DNA of 7,736 nt from Lachnospiraceae bacterium (GCA_900755865.1 CAAEHZ010000087.1:1-7736); one strand, 5' to 3'. Shown: positions 1 to 6,539, counted from the first letter of the stretch. A program made the numbers and translations. The notes: generated by a model from the sequence alone, not told the origin.

Positions 1-710
1 CACTCATAATTCGTGGCAGAATGCAGCATACTGTCATTTACCATTCTATTATAATCCCCATGAAGCATTTCTCCCAGCAAAAAGAAATCCGGCTTCAAAG
101 AATCTGTAAAGCTGCGCAGCCTCCGCACAAAATCCTCATCCAGACTGTACGCCACATCCAGCCGCAGTCCGTCAATATCAAATTCCTCCACCCAGCCTCT
201 GATGCTCTCCAGAAGATAATCTGCCACCTGGGGATTTCGCAGATTCAGCTTCACCAAATCATAATTGCCTTCCCAGCCCTCATACCATAAGCCGTCATTA
301 TAATTGGAGTTCCCGTCAAAGGCAATCCGGTAGAACCAGTCCACATAGGGAGAATTTTCCCGGTTCTTCAACACATCCAGAAACGGTCCAAACCCCCGCC
401 CCACATGATTAAACACTCCATCCAGCACAACTCTGATGCCATTTTCATGAAGCATATGACAAACCCTTGCAAAATCTTCGTTTGTTCCAAGCCGTACATC
501 CACCTTTCGATAGTCCCGGGTATTATACCCATGGGTATCCGATTCAAAAACCGGTCCGAAATAAACCGCATTCACTCCCAAATCCTTCATATGGGGAATC
601 CATTCCTCCACCTTCTTTATCCTGTTCTCCGGTTTCCCGTCATTTTCAAAGGGTGCCCCGCAAAAGCCCAATGGATAAATCTGATAAAATACACTTTCAT
701 TTGCCCACAT
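1..710 (-). CDS. GH13 alpha-amylase-family glycoside hydrolase, N-terminal part (truncated by window edge)
   Basis: The first 236 residues are in the window; the C-terminus lies beyond base 1. The protein starts directly in the (beta/alpha)8 barrel (VFYQIYPLGF at about 7-16) and shows GH13 conserved region I (DGVFNH, 97-102), region II (GLRLDVA, 181-187, with nucleophile Asp185) and region III (GEM, with acid/base Glu214). Region IV would be off the window. There is no signal peptide and no N-terminal CBM34-like domain, so a cytoplasmic enzyme acting on imported maltodextrins or cyclodextrins is likely (cyclomaltodextrinase, maltogenic amylase or alpha-glucosidase type). The exact substrate cannot be read from this fragment. 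The start at 710 has AAGGAG upstream with an 11-nt spacer. An in-frame ATG at 731 adds seven residues (MEGEKKN) and has AGGAG at 4 nt, so it is a real alternative. The gene lies 370 bp downstream of the helicase gene on the same strand, with repeat copy A in between. Confidence 0.9.
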   Translation of the reverse strand, partial: MWANESVFYQIYPLGFCGAPFENDGKPENRIKKVEEWIPHMKDLGVNAVYFGPVFESDTHGYNTRDYRKVDVRLGTNEDFARVCHMLHENGIRVVLDGVFNHVGRGFGPFLDVLKNRENSPYVDWFYRIAFDGNSNYNDGLWYEGWEGNYDLVKLNLRNPQVADYLLESIRGWVEEFDIDGLRLDVAYSLDEDFVRRLRSFTDSLKPDFFLLGEMLHGDYNRMVNDSMLHSATNYE

Positions 711-1080
711 ATTCTTTTTCTCTCCTTCCATGTATCTCCTGTCCGAACATTTTATTCCCCATTTCTGCGTACTTCTCCAACGCATTTCGAGTTTGTGTCA
801 GGTGCGCACAGACACTAATCCCCATTCCGCAGGCACCTTTTGTCAAAGGAATCGCAAACTGAATATCAATTACACCTGTTTTTATTCATATTTTGTCCGG
901 ATATCCTATTGACTGTTCCAGTACTTTTTTCACTTTTCCCCAGCCCTTTTCAGATATCCACACGACATCCCCGTATATTCCACTGTCAGTTTTTTTCAAG
1001 AATCCCCGAAAAATCCACCAAATCCACAGAGTTATCCACATATACACAGGTGTCACTTTTTAAATTTGACAAAGTTATCC
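711..1080. other. 370-bp intergenic region between helicase and GH13 genes
   Basis: I see no convincing gene here. It contains repeat copy A (757-820), a small inverted repeat CCTTT-TGTC-AAAGG (837-850) and a group of DnaA-box-like 9-mers (954-1083). The promoter of the GH13 gene should lie here, but I find no strong one. The best candidate on the minus strand is TTGAAA (994-999) and TATACG with a 16-nt spacer, which is weak. TTGACA on the minus strand near 841-846 has no matching -10. No strong hairpin plus T-tract follows the helicase stop codon. Confidence 0.6.
757..820 (-). repeat. Intergenic two-hairpin repeat, copy A
   Basis: Read on the minus strand (the sense of the GH13 gene) it begins GATTAGTGTC and ends CGCAGAAATGGGG. 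It aligns without gaps to 6603-6666 on the plus strand, with 47 of 64 positions identical. The identical blocks include TGACACAAACTC and CGCAGAAAT. Hairpin 1 is GTGTC/GACAC (plus 811-815 and 795-799) around a GTGCGCAC palindrome. Hairpin 2 is TGCGT/ACGCA around a 9-nt loop. The 3' 29 bases also match copy B at 25 of 29 positions. It lies 47 bp before the GH13 start codon called here. Its function is unknown. Confidence 0.75.
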
Positions 1081-1083
1081 TCA
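954..1083 (+). promoter_or_regulatory. Cluster of DnaA-box-like 9-mers
   Basis: A perfect consensus box TTATCCACA is at 1032-1040. Near-matches in the same orientation are ATATCCACA (954-962), AAATCCACA (1020-1028) and TTATCCTCA (1075-1083, overlapping the helicase stop codon). The sequence around them is AT-rich. No dnaA, dnaN or other origin gene is nearby, so this is not an obvious oriC. It could be a DnaA titration or regulatory site, or a chance cluster in AT-rich sequence. Only the one perfect box is strong. Confidence 0.35.
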
Positions 1084-3687
1084 TAGCCACTCATTCCAGA
1101 AGCGTTCCACCCGATGTCCCACACTTTCCAGTGTCACAATTTCAAACTCCTCCCACTCTCTTGGAAACATTTTCTGGTACGCCGGCTGTAAAAATCTTTC
1201 ATCCAGCAGTGCAATGACTCCCACATCCTCTGCCGTCCGGATGACTCTGCCCGCCGCCTGTAATACCTTATTCATTCCGGGATAACGGTAGGCATAATCA
1301 AAACCGTTTTCTCCGTTTTCATTGAAATAATTCTTCAAAATTTCCCGTTCATAGCAGACTAAAGGCAATCCCGTACCAATAATCACCGCTCCAATCAGCC
1401 CGTCATTCTTTAAGTCAATTCCCTCACTGAAAATTCCTCCCAGAACGCAGAAGCCAATCAGGATACTGTCCTCCTCTTCTATTTCCATAGCAATCTCCAC
1501 CCCGAAATCCAGCGCTTCATTCCCTCGAAACCTCGCCAGAAATTCCTCCCGTTCTGCCTCATTCATGCTTTCCTGCTGTATCAGACATTCCTTCTCTTCA
1601 TCCGCAAAATATTTCTCATAGATAGTATATATCTGATGCATAAAAGCATAGGAGGGACAAAAGACCATATAATTACCGTGCCGGTTTCTCACCACCTCAT
1701 CTATATATTCCGCAATCCGGAAATATTCTTCCTCGGAACGTCTTGTATATTTACTTGTCACATCCTCTGCAACCAGAAGCGCCCTTTTCTTCGGCGAAAA
1801 GACAGAATGGGCATATACCTCATAGTCCTCCTTCTGTCCTCCCAGCAGTCTTTTATAATACTGAATCGGCAGAAAGGTTGCTGAAAACAGAATACTGCTC
1901 CTTCCCCTGTCCATACATCTTCTTAAATTCTCCGCCGGATTTACACAGAGCAGCTTTACAAAGAAGTTGTCCTCCTCTGTCAACTGTGTATACTTCACAT
2001 AATTTTCATCCACCAGTTCATACATTTCCAGAAAATGACTGACATCAAAGTAAAAGTCCAGAAGCCGCTCCTGCACCGGCAGCTTCTCCTCCTCTGTTTC
2101 CGAAAGATAATCCTCCATGGTTCCATGCAGCCTTAAAAGAGGCTGCATCAGTTCATCCAGCTTTTCGACAATACAACACTGCCCGCCTTCCCTTTTCAGG
2201 GCAAGAAACTGCTTATCACATTTTCCCAGGTGGAAAAGCATCTTTTCTGCATACCCTTCCCTCACCAGAATACTCTTTTTCCTGTTTTTTACAGGATTTT
2301 CTTCCCCTGCTTTGGTTTTTCTCCCGGAGGTAAAATAGGCGGTACCGGTCTGGTCAACTCCTTCGCCATTTTCTGACATCAAAGTCATATTTTGTGTCAA
2401 CTCAAATGTCATTTGCCCGGAAACATCAGCATTTCTGCTCTTTGCAGATAGTTCCGACAGAATTGTCAGTTTCAATTCTTTTGCCAAATCCCGGAAATCT
2501 TCCTTCCATAAAACAGCACTGTACATCTCCCTGCCCCTCTCCAGCAGGTTATGTGCCTCGTCAATCAGGAACAGATAGTTGGACTGTATGCCGTCCACAA
2601 AGAATCTCCTCAGATAAACATGAGGGTCAAATACATAATTGTAATCGCAGATAACACCGTCTGCAAAAAGGGACATATCCAGACACATTTCAAAGGGACA
2701 GACCTGATGCTTTTCGGCATAATACTCCACCTGCTCCCTGCCAAAGTTATCTCCGGAAGTAAGCAAATCGTAAACCGCATCATTGATTCTGTCGTAATGC
2801 CCTTTCGCATAAGGGCAGCTTTCCGGATTGCAGTCCGTCTTTCCGGTAAAACAAATTTTTTCCTTCGCCGTCAGAGTAACGCTTCTGAAGCAAAGCCCCC
2901 TCTCCCGCAAAAGCCCCAACGTATCCTCCGCTACCGTTCTTGTAATCGTTTTGGCAGTCAGATAAAAAAGCTTCTCTCCCATTCCCTTTCCCATTGCCTG
3001 AATTGCCGGATAGAGAGTAGTTATTGTTTTTCCAACCCCTGTGGGTGCCTCCAGAAAAAGCTTTTTCTTATGGTAAATAGTGCGATATACATTGGCAGCC
3101 AGTTCCTTCTGCCCCTCTCTGTAAGGAAAGGGAAAGGGCAGCCCTTCTATGGAAGCCTGTCTTTTCTTCTGCCAGCGGCAGGCATCCTCCGCCCATCTTC
3201 CATAAGCAGCAATCAGCCCGTCAAACCACTCCTTCAGTTCCTGAAAGGTATAATCCTCATAAAAGTAACGCAATTCCTCCGATTCCATGTTGCAGTAGGT
3301 CAGCCGAACCCGGATTTCCTTCAAATCCTCCTTCAGGCAGCACATATAAGCATAACACTTCGCCTGGGCAATATGCAGCAGCCTTGGACTTTTCATTCTG
3401 GACAAATCCCGGTAGGTTCCCTTGATTTCATCCACAATTACCTGTCCCTCATGATGAATAATTCCGTCTGCCCTGCCCTCTACTGTCAACTGATATTCTT
3501 CGGTCTGCATCGTGTACCGAAAGGAAACCTCTGCCTCATACTCCGCTCCCATCCGCTTCTGTATCATCCGATGGATTCGGCTGCCCTCCTGCATTGCATT
3601 GTCCGGGCTTGCCTGATGCCTGTTGTCTATATCTCCGTGTCTTAAAATAAATTCCACAAGATTCCTCACTGAAATCCTGATTTCCAT
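1081..3687 (-). CDS. Rad3/XPD-like (DinG superfamily) DNA helicase with N-terminal PD-(D/E)XK nuclease domain
   Basis: An 868-residue superfamily 2 helicase, predicted to unwind DNA 5'-to-3' in repair or recombination. Residues 1 to about 150 form a RecB/Cas4-like nuclease domain: GRADG with Asp74, then VDEIKG (Glu87 and Lys89 as the D/E-X-K pair), then Q108-x3-Y112. Helicase motifs follow: Walker A APTGVGKT (214-221), Ia LTAKT (243-247), DEAH in IDEAHN (375-380), SAT (602-604), motif V around GGIFSEGIDL (750-759) and motif VI QAAGRVIRT (810-818). Between Walker A and DEAH lie cysteines 279, 286, 291 and 330, matching the Fe-S cluster of XPD-type helicases. Residues 410-470 look like a variable insert. 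I chose ATG 3687 because GGAG lies 6 nt upstream; ATG 3699 and GTG 3717 are in frame but have poorer spacing. The gene follows the HPr-like gene after about 200 bp with a hairpin. No LexA box is seen upstream. COG1199 family membership is very sure; the biological role is inferred. Confidence 0.93.
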   Translation of the reverse strand: MEIRISVRNLVEFILRHGDIDNRHQASPDNAMQEGSRIHRMIQKRMGAEYEAEVSFRYTMQTEEYQLTVEGRADGIIHHEGQVIVDEIKGTYRDLSRMKSPRLLHIAQAKCYAYMCCLKEDLKEIRVRLTYCNMESEELRYFYEDYTFQELKEWFDGLIAAYGRWAEDACRWQKKRQASIEGLPFPFPYREGQKELAANVYRTIYHKKKLFLEAPTGVGKTITTLYPAIQAMGKGMGEKLFYLTAKTITRTVAEDTLGLLRERGLCFRSVTLTAKEKICFTGKTDCNPESCPYAKGHYDRINDAVYDLLTSGDNFGREQVEYYAEKHQVCPFEMCLDMSLFADGVICDYNYVFDPHVYLRRFFVDGIQSNYLFLIDEAHNLLERGREMYSAVLWKEDFRDLAKELKLTILSELSAKSRNADVSGQMTFELTQNMTLMSENGEGVDQTGTAYFTSGRKTKAGEENPVKNRKKSILVREGYAEKMLFHLGKCDKQFLALKREGGQCCIVEKLDELMQPLLRLHGTMEDYLSETEEEKLPVQERLLDFYFDVSHFLEMYELVDENYVKYTQLTEEDNFFVKLLCVNPAENLRRCMDRGRSSILFSATFLPIQYYKRLLGGQKEDYEVYAHSVFSPKKRALLVAEDVTSKYTRRSEEEYFRIAEYIDEVVRNRHGNYMVFCPSYAFMHQIYTIYEKYFADEEKECLIQQESMNEAEREEFLARFRGNEALDFGVEIAMEIEEEDSILIGFCVLGGIFSEGIDLKNDGLIGAVIIGTGLPLVCYEREILKNYFNENGENGFDYAYRYPGMNKVLQAAGRVIRTAEDVGVIALLDERFLQPAYQKMFPREWEEFEIVTLESVGHRVERFWNEWL

Positions 3688-3693
3688 GCTAAT

Positions 3694-3770
3694 CTCCATT
3701 TCTGTGCACTTCTCCACCGCATCACACCAATCTCCACGCTTTTAAAGGCTGCTTTGTGACACCTGCTGCA
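3694..3770 (-). repeat. Intergenic two-hairpin repeat, diverged copy B
   Basis: Bases 3694-3722, read on the minus strand, match the 3' half of copy A at 25 of 29 positions (ATGCGGTGGAGAAGTGCACA, then GAAATGGAG). The terminal GGAG of this match is the probable ribosome binding site of the helicase gene. About 25 bp further upstream, plus 3752-3772 reads as a TTGTG/CACAA hairpin resembling hairpin 1 of the other copies. The spacer between the halves is longer than in A and C, and hairpin 2 is not well paired here. The 29-bp half is well supported; the upstream half is weaker. Confidence 0.55.
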
Positions 3771-3803
3771 CAATATAGCAAAACTTATAGAAATATACGC
3801 AAA

Positions 3804-3842
3804 ACTCCCTATGAAGATAGTACTCTATCTTACATAGGGAGT
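3804..3842 (-). terminator. Long hairpin after the HPr-like gene
   Basis: Arms 3804-3820 and 3825-3842 (ACTCCCTATGAAGATAG and its complement) form a 17-bp stem with a single bulged A at 3832 and a TACT loop. It lies 43 bp beyond the stop codon of the HPr-like gene, which fits a transcription terminator. On the minus strand the stem is followed only by a short TTTT. On the plus strand it is followed by CAATTTTTCTATTATTTTT, the better T-tract, so it could work in both directions. Confidence 0.7.
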
Positions 3843-3885
3843 CAATTTTTCTATTATTTTTCCTTTGTTCGGCTTTTTTCCTCCG

Positions 3886-4110
3886 TCAGGACGCAATCGC
3901 AATCTGCTTCAGCAGTTCCTCAAATTCCTCATTATATCCATGATAAGAAACTGTCAGGGGCTTTCCGAAGTCAAGACCATATACACCCAGAAAGGACTTC
4001 GCATCTACTACATATCTGTTATAAGAAATATCAATGTCAAAATCACATCTGGAGGTTACGTCAACAAAATGCTGCACTTCATCGGGAGTCAGACGAATTG
4101 TCTTTACCAT
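3886..4110 (-). CDS. HPr-like domain protein lacking the phosphorylatable histidine
   Basis: A 74-residue protein. The segment VVDAKSFLGVYGLDFGKPLTV (34-54) matches the second half of the PTS phosphocarrier HPr, including the K-S dipeptide at 38-39 that corresponds to regulatory Ser46. The active-site segment that should read G-I/L-H-A-R-P is instead RLTPDEV (6-12). By spacing from the conserved serine, Thr8 occupies the His15 position. It therefore should not pass phosphate from enzyme I to sugar permeases; a regulatory or structural role is inferred. The start at 4110 has AAAGG 9 nt upstream and gives the usual length for an HPr domain. An in-frame ATG at 4140 would add ten poorly typical residues. 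It has its own promoter and a hairpin behind it, so it is probably monocistronic. No other PTS gene is in the window. Confidence 0.8.
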   Translation of the reverse strand: MVKTIRLTPDEVQHFVDVTSRCDFDIDISYNRYVVDAKSFLGVYGLDFGKPLTVSYHGYNEEFEELLKQIAIAS

Positions 4111-4158
4111 TTTAACCATCCTTTCATAAACATAAAACAAGTTTACCTATATTTTTCT

Positions 4159-4186
4159 ATTATATTCATTTTAAGGCTCTTGTAAA
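4159..4186 (-). promoter_or_regulatory. Sigma-A promoter of the HPr-like gene
   Basis: On the minus strand, TTTACA (4181-4186) and a perfect TATAAT (4159-4164) are separated by 16 nt. The expected transcription start is near 4152, giving a leader of about 40 nt before the start codon at 4110. Confidence 0.75.
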
Positions 4187-4204
4187 GCATTTTTCGACTG
4201 GTAT

Positions 4205-4245
4205 CTTTTACCTGGTTTTACATTCTTTTCCCTGTTTTTACAATT
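4205..4245. repeat. Imperfect tandem duplication of about 20 bp
   Basis: CTTTTACCTGGTTTTACATT (4205-4224) is followed directly by CTTTTCCCTGTTTTTACAATT (4225-4245). They differ by two substitutions and two single-base length or composition changes. The pair lies just upstream of the HPr-like promoter and could be a tandem protein-binding site or simple slippage in pyrimidine-rich sequence. Confidence 0.45.
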
Positions 4246-4340
4246 TGCGCAGGTTTTCTTTTCCATTTTTTTCCATTTTGTGAAATTTGGATAATTCTCA
4301 CTTTATCACAGTACCACAAAAGACAGGCTTTTTATCAGTT

Positions 4341-5096
4341 TTACCGAAATTCCACCATATATTCTTGGAACCTGAGCGGAAGCATATTTTGCTGCAGCTC
4401 TTTATTCTCTCTGGACTTTATCGTTATTGTACGGCAGAAGAGCCGGAATAGTTCCTGATATTCCTTCTCCTTTTCCGAAAGTGCGGGGGAAAAGGTACTA
4501 TCCGGCTCTCCCTGTGCCAGATACCACGGTTTTCCCGCCGGATGCAGACCGAAAAGTCCTCTCTTGTCATCATAAATTACAAAGTTCTCTCCCGGCAGCC
4601 TGTCTGAAAAGTGCTCCATCAAAAAAGCAAGTATATTATTTTCAGGACCTATTCTGGAATACAGTGCCCCCTGCTCCAGTTCTTCAAACCGGGTAAAGCC
4701 CATCATATGATTGACTTCTCTCCCTGCTCTTCTTGCCAGGGCAAAGCTTTTCTGCACCCAACTTTCAGAAAGTCTGTCAAACAAATGCCCTTTTGTACAG
4801 TTTTCCCGCAATCCCAATGCCACCGTCCGGTATACCGCCTGGGCTTTTTCCTCATTCTCCGCAGTCAGTGCCAGACACAGACTCTGGTAATCCTGCTCTC
4901 CGAACCTTCCCTTTAAAGTCCTTATCACCTTATCCGACTTTTGAGGTATTGTTTCCACTATAATGTCCTCTGCAAATAAAACCGGCTCCTCTGAGAGCAT
5001 CAGCACGGTATCCTCCGGTTCCCTGTTTTCCTCATAAGCCCTGTAAATTGCCGTAAAAATATTTTCCAGAGAATCCTGGCATCGATAAACAATCAT
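4341..5096 (-). CDS. TIGR03915-type putative DNA repair protein (DUF4130)
   Basis: A 251-residue soluble protein with no membrane segment. I recognise the DUF4130 pattern: EVNHMMGFTRFEE (126-138), LYSRIGPENNILAFLMEHFSDRL (about 144-166), a D-D-K-R stretch near 175-178 and the C-terminal end TITIKSRENKELQQ...LPLRFQEYMVEF. In this family the protein is nearly always encoded next to a radical SAM/HhH protein and in some bacteria is fused to a uracil-DNA-glycosylase-like domain; no such fusion is present here. Its start overlaps the stop of the upstream radical SAM gene in an ATGA, so the two are translationally coupled and presumably act together on DNA. The biochemical activity of the family is unknown to me. 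No clear terminator follows the stop codon. Confidence 0.88.
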   Translation of the reverse strand: MIVYRCQDSLENIFTAIYRAYEENREPEDTVLMLSEEPVLFAEDIIVETIPQKSDKVIRTLKGRFGEQDYQSLCLALTAENEEKAQAVYRTVALGLRENCTKGHLFDRLSESWVQKSFALARRAGREVNHMMGFTRFEELEQGALYSRIGPENNILAFLMEHFSDRLPGENFVIYDDKRGLFGLHPAGKPWYLAQGEPDSTFSPALSEKEKEYQELFRLFCRTITIKSRENKELQQNMLPLRFQEYMVEFR

Positions 5097-6373
5097 TCCG
5101 CAAACCCACTGACATCAAAAAGTGACATCTGTCTGTACGTCATCCCGTCACTTCCCAGCCGTATCCTTTCCTGTGTTTCTGTCAAATTCCGGGCAATATA
5201 ATCCTCATCTAATTTCACGGGATACATCATCCTGCCATTGCAGGTAATAAAAAACAACGCCCTCTTTAAAACAACCCCGATTTTTTTCAAATCCCCAAAG
5301 GTCAGATTCGCTCCACGCCTTGCCGCTACAATCCGCTTTGCACTGTTTACCCCGATTCCCGGCACCCGCAAAAGCTTCTCCATGGGTGCCCTGTTAATTT
5401 CCACCGGGAAATATTCCAGATGTCTTACTGCCCAGTCCTCCTTCGGGTCCAGCAGCACATTGAAAAAGGGGCGCTTTTCATCCAGAATTTCCTCCGCCTG
5501 AAACCCATAAAACCGCAGCAGCCAGTCCGCCTGATATAACCTGTGCTCCCTTAAAAGAGGCGGGCCTCCCGGAAGCGCCGGCAGGCTTTTATCCCCCGTC
5601 ACATTGACAAAGGCAGAATAAAATACTCTCTTCAACCCAAACTTCTGATATAAGCCCTCTGCCACTCCCAGAATCTGATAATCTGTTTCCGGGGTTGCAC
5701 CGATAATCATCTGCGTGGACTGCCCTCCCGATACAAACCGGGGCGCATTTTTATATACTACAATGTCATTTCTGTTTTCTTCTATTCCATTCTGTATCTG
5801 GCGCATGGGCGTTAAAATGGTTTTCCGGTGCTTGTTGGGCGCCAGCGCCTTTAAACCATCTGCCGTAGGAAGCTCCAGATTGACGCTCATCCTGTCTGCC
5901 AGAAAGCCCGTCCGGCGAATCAGCTCCGGATCTGCCCCCGGTATGGCTTTTACATGGACATATCCGTTAAAATGATATTTGTTGCGCAGCAGATAAATTG
6001 TCCGCCAGAGAAGCTCCATGGTCAGGGTGGGATTTCCAATAATGCCGGAACTTAAAAACAGCCCTTCAATATAATTTCTCCTGTAAAATTCCATCGTCAG
6101 GGTACAGATTTCCTCCGGGGTAAAGGTTGCTCTGGGAATATCGTTGGAACAGCGGTTCTGACAGTATTTGCAGTCAAAAACGCATTCATTTGTCATCAGG
6201 ATTTTCAACAGGGAAATACATCGCCCGTCCCCCGCGAAACTGTGGCAAATACCGGCAGCCACACAGTTTCCCATGTCCTTCCCGTTTCCCTTTCTGTCCA
6301 CCCCGCTGGAGGTACAGGCAACGTCGAACTTCGCCGAATCCGTAAGAATCGCCAGCTTTTCCTGTATGGACAT
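5093..6373 (-). CDS. Putative DNA modification/repair radical SAM protein with HhH domain (TIGR03916 type)
   Basis: A 426-residue protein from the start chosen here. The radical SAM motif C-x3-C-x2-C is at Cys64, Cys68 and Cys71 (NECVFDCKYC). Further cysteines 20, 37, 43, 52 and 75 lie in the strongly conserved family N-terminus (DVACTSSG, GICHSFAGDGRC). A helix-hairpin-helix DNA-binding region covers about 323-375 (VPGIG at 337-341). The C-terminus carries QMSLF (415-419), resembling a sliding-clamp binding motif. The family is thought to act in DNA repair with the DUF4130 partner, whose gene overlaps it by ATGA; the reaction is unknown. Start choice: ATG 6373 has GGAG with a 5-nt spacer and gives the usual family N-terminus (MSIQEKLAIL). 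ATGs at 6493 and 6466 are in frame and add 40 or 31 residues of Lys/Thr/Glu/Asn-rich sequence, but have poor ribosome binding sites. Transcription should be LexA-controlled (two boxes upstream). Confidence 0.88.
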   Translation of the reverse strand: MSIQEKLAILTDSAKFDVACTSSGVDRKGNGKDMGNCVAAGICHSFAGDGRCISLLKILMTNECVFDCKYCQNRCSNDIPRATFTPEEICTLTMEFYRRNYIEGLFLSSGIIGNPTLTMELLWRTIYLLRNKYHFNGYVHVKAIPGADPELIRRTGFLADRMSVNLELPTADGLKALAPNKHRKTILTPMRQIQNGIEENRNDIVVYKNAPRFVSGGQSTQMIIGATPETDYQILGVAEGLYQKFGLKRVFYSAFVNVTGDKSLPALPGGPPLLREHRLYQADWLLRFYGFQAEEILDEKRPFFNVLLDPKEDWAVRHLEYFPVEINRAPMEKLLRVPGIGVNSAKRIVAARRGANLTFGDLKKIGVVLKRALFFITCNGRMMYPVKLDEDYIARNLTETQERIRLGSDGMTYRQMSLFDVSGFAE

Positions 6374-6521
6374 TCCTGCTCCGTTTCCCGGAAAGCTGAT
6401 TTTGTTTTCTGTTTTCCTTTCCGGTTTTATATTCTGTTTTGTTTCTGTTTTTAATCCTGTTTCCATGCTTCTGCCCCGCTTCTTACTTCCCATCCTTCTC
6501 TGTCTGAATCATTCCCATATA

Positions 6522-6533
6522 GAACATCTGTTC
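6522..6533 (-). promoter_or_regulatory. LexA/DinR operator 1 (perfect GAAC-N4-GTTC)
   Basis: GAACATCTGTTC, flanked by A and T to give a 14-bp palindrome. On the minus strand it reads AGAACAGATGTTCT, which fits the Gram-positive SOS box CGAACRNRYGTTYC except at the two outermost bases. It lies at the predicted transcription start of the radical SAM operon, where bound LexA would block transcription. Confidence 0.85.
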
Positions 6534-6539
6534 TTTATC

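Noticed and set aside
743..756. Possible LexA half-site CGAACATT upstream of the GH13 gene
   Set aside because: The second half does not match GTTC, so there is no palindrome.
405..862. Two overlapping plus-strand frames of 131 and 137 codons
   Set aside because: They run antisense to the GH13 gene, whose catalytic regions read cleanly on the minus strand.
840..1217. 125-codon plus-strand frame crossing the intergenic region and the helicase 3' end
   Set aside because: It has no ribosome binding site or family resemblance, a Phe/Ser/Pro-rich composition typical of antisense translation, and overlaps a certain gene.
2388..2412. TTTTGTGTCAACTC resembling part of the intergenic repeat
   Set aside because: It is inside helicase coding sequence, in the variable region. 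Only a few bases match, and neither hairpin is present.
2551..3645. 364-codon open frame on the plus strand
   Set aside because: It lies wholly antisense to the helicase, whose motifs are complete. The predicted protein is low in recognisable motifs and has the look of a shadow frame.
4246..4340. Terminator after the DUF4130 gene
   Set aside because: There are T- and A-rich runs but no stable hairpin followed by a T-tract on the minus strand.
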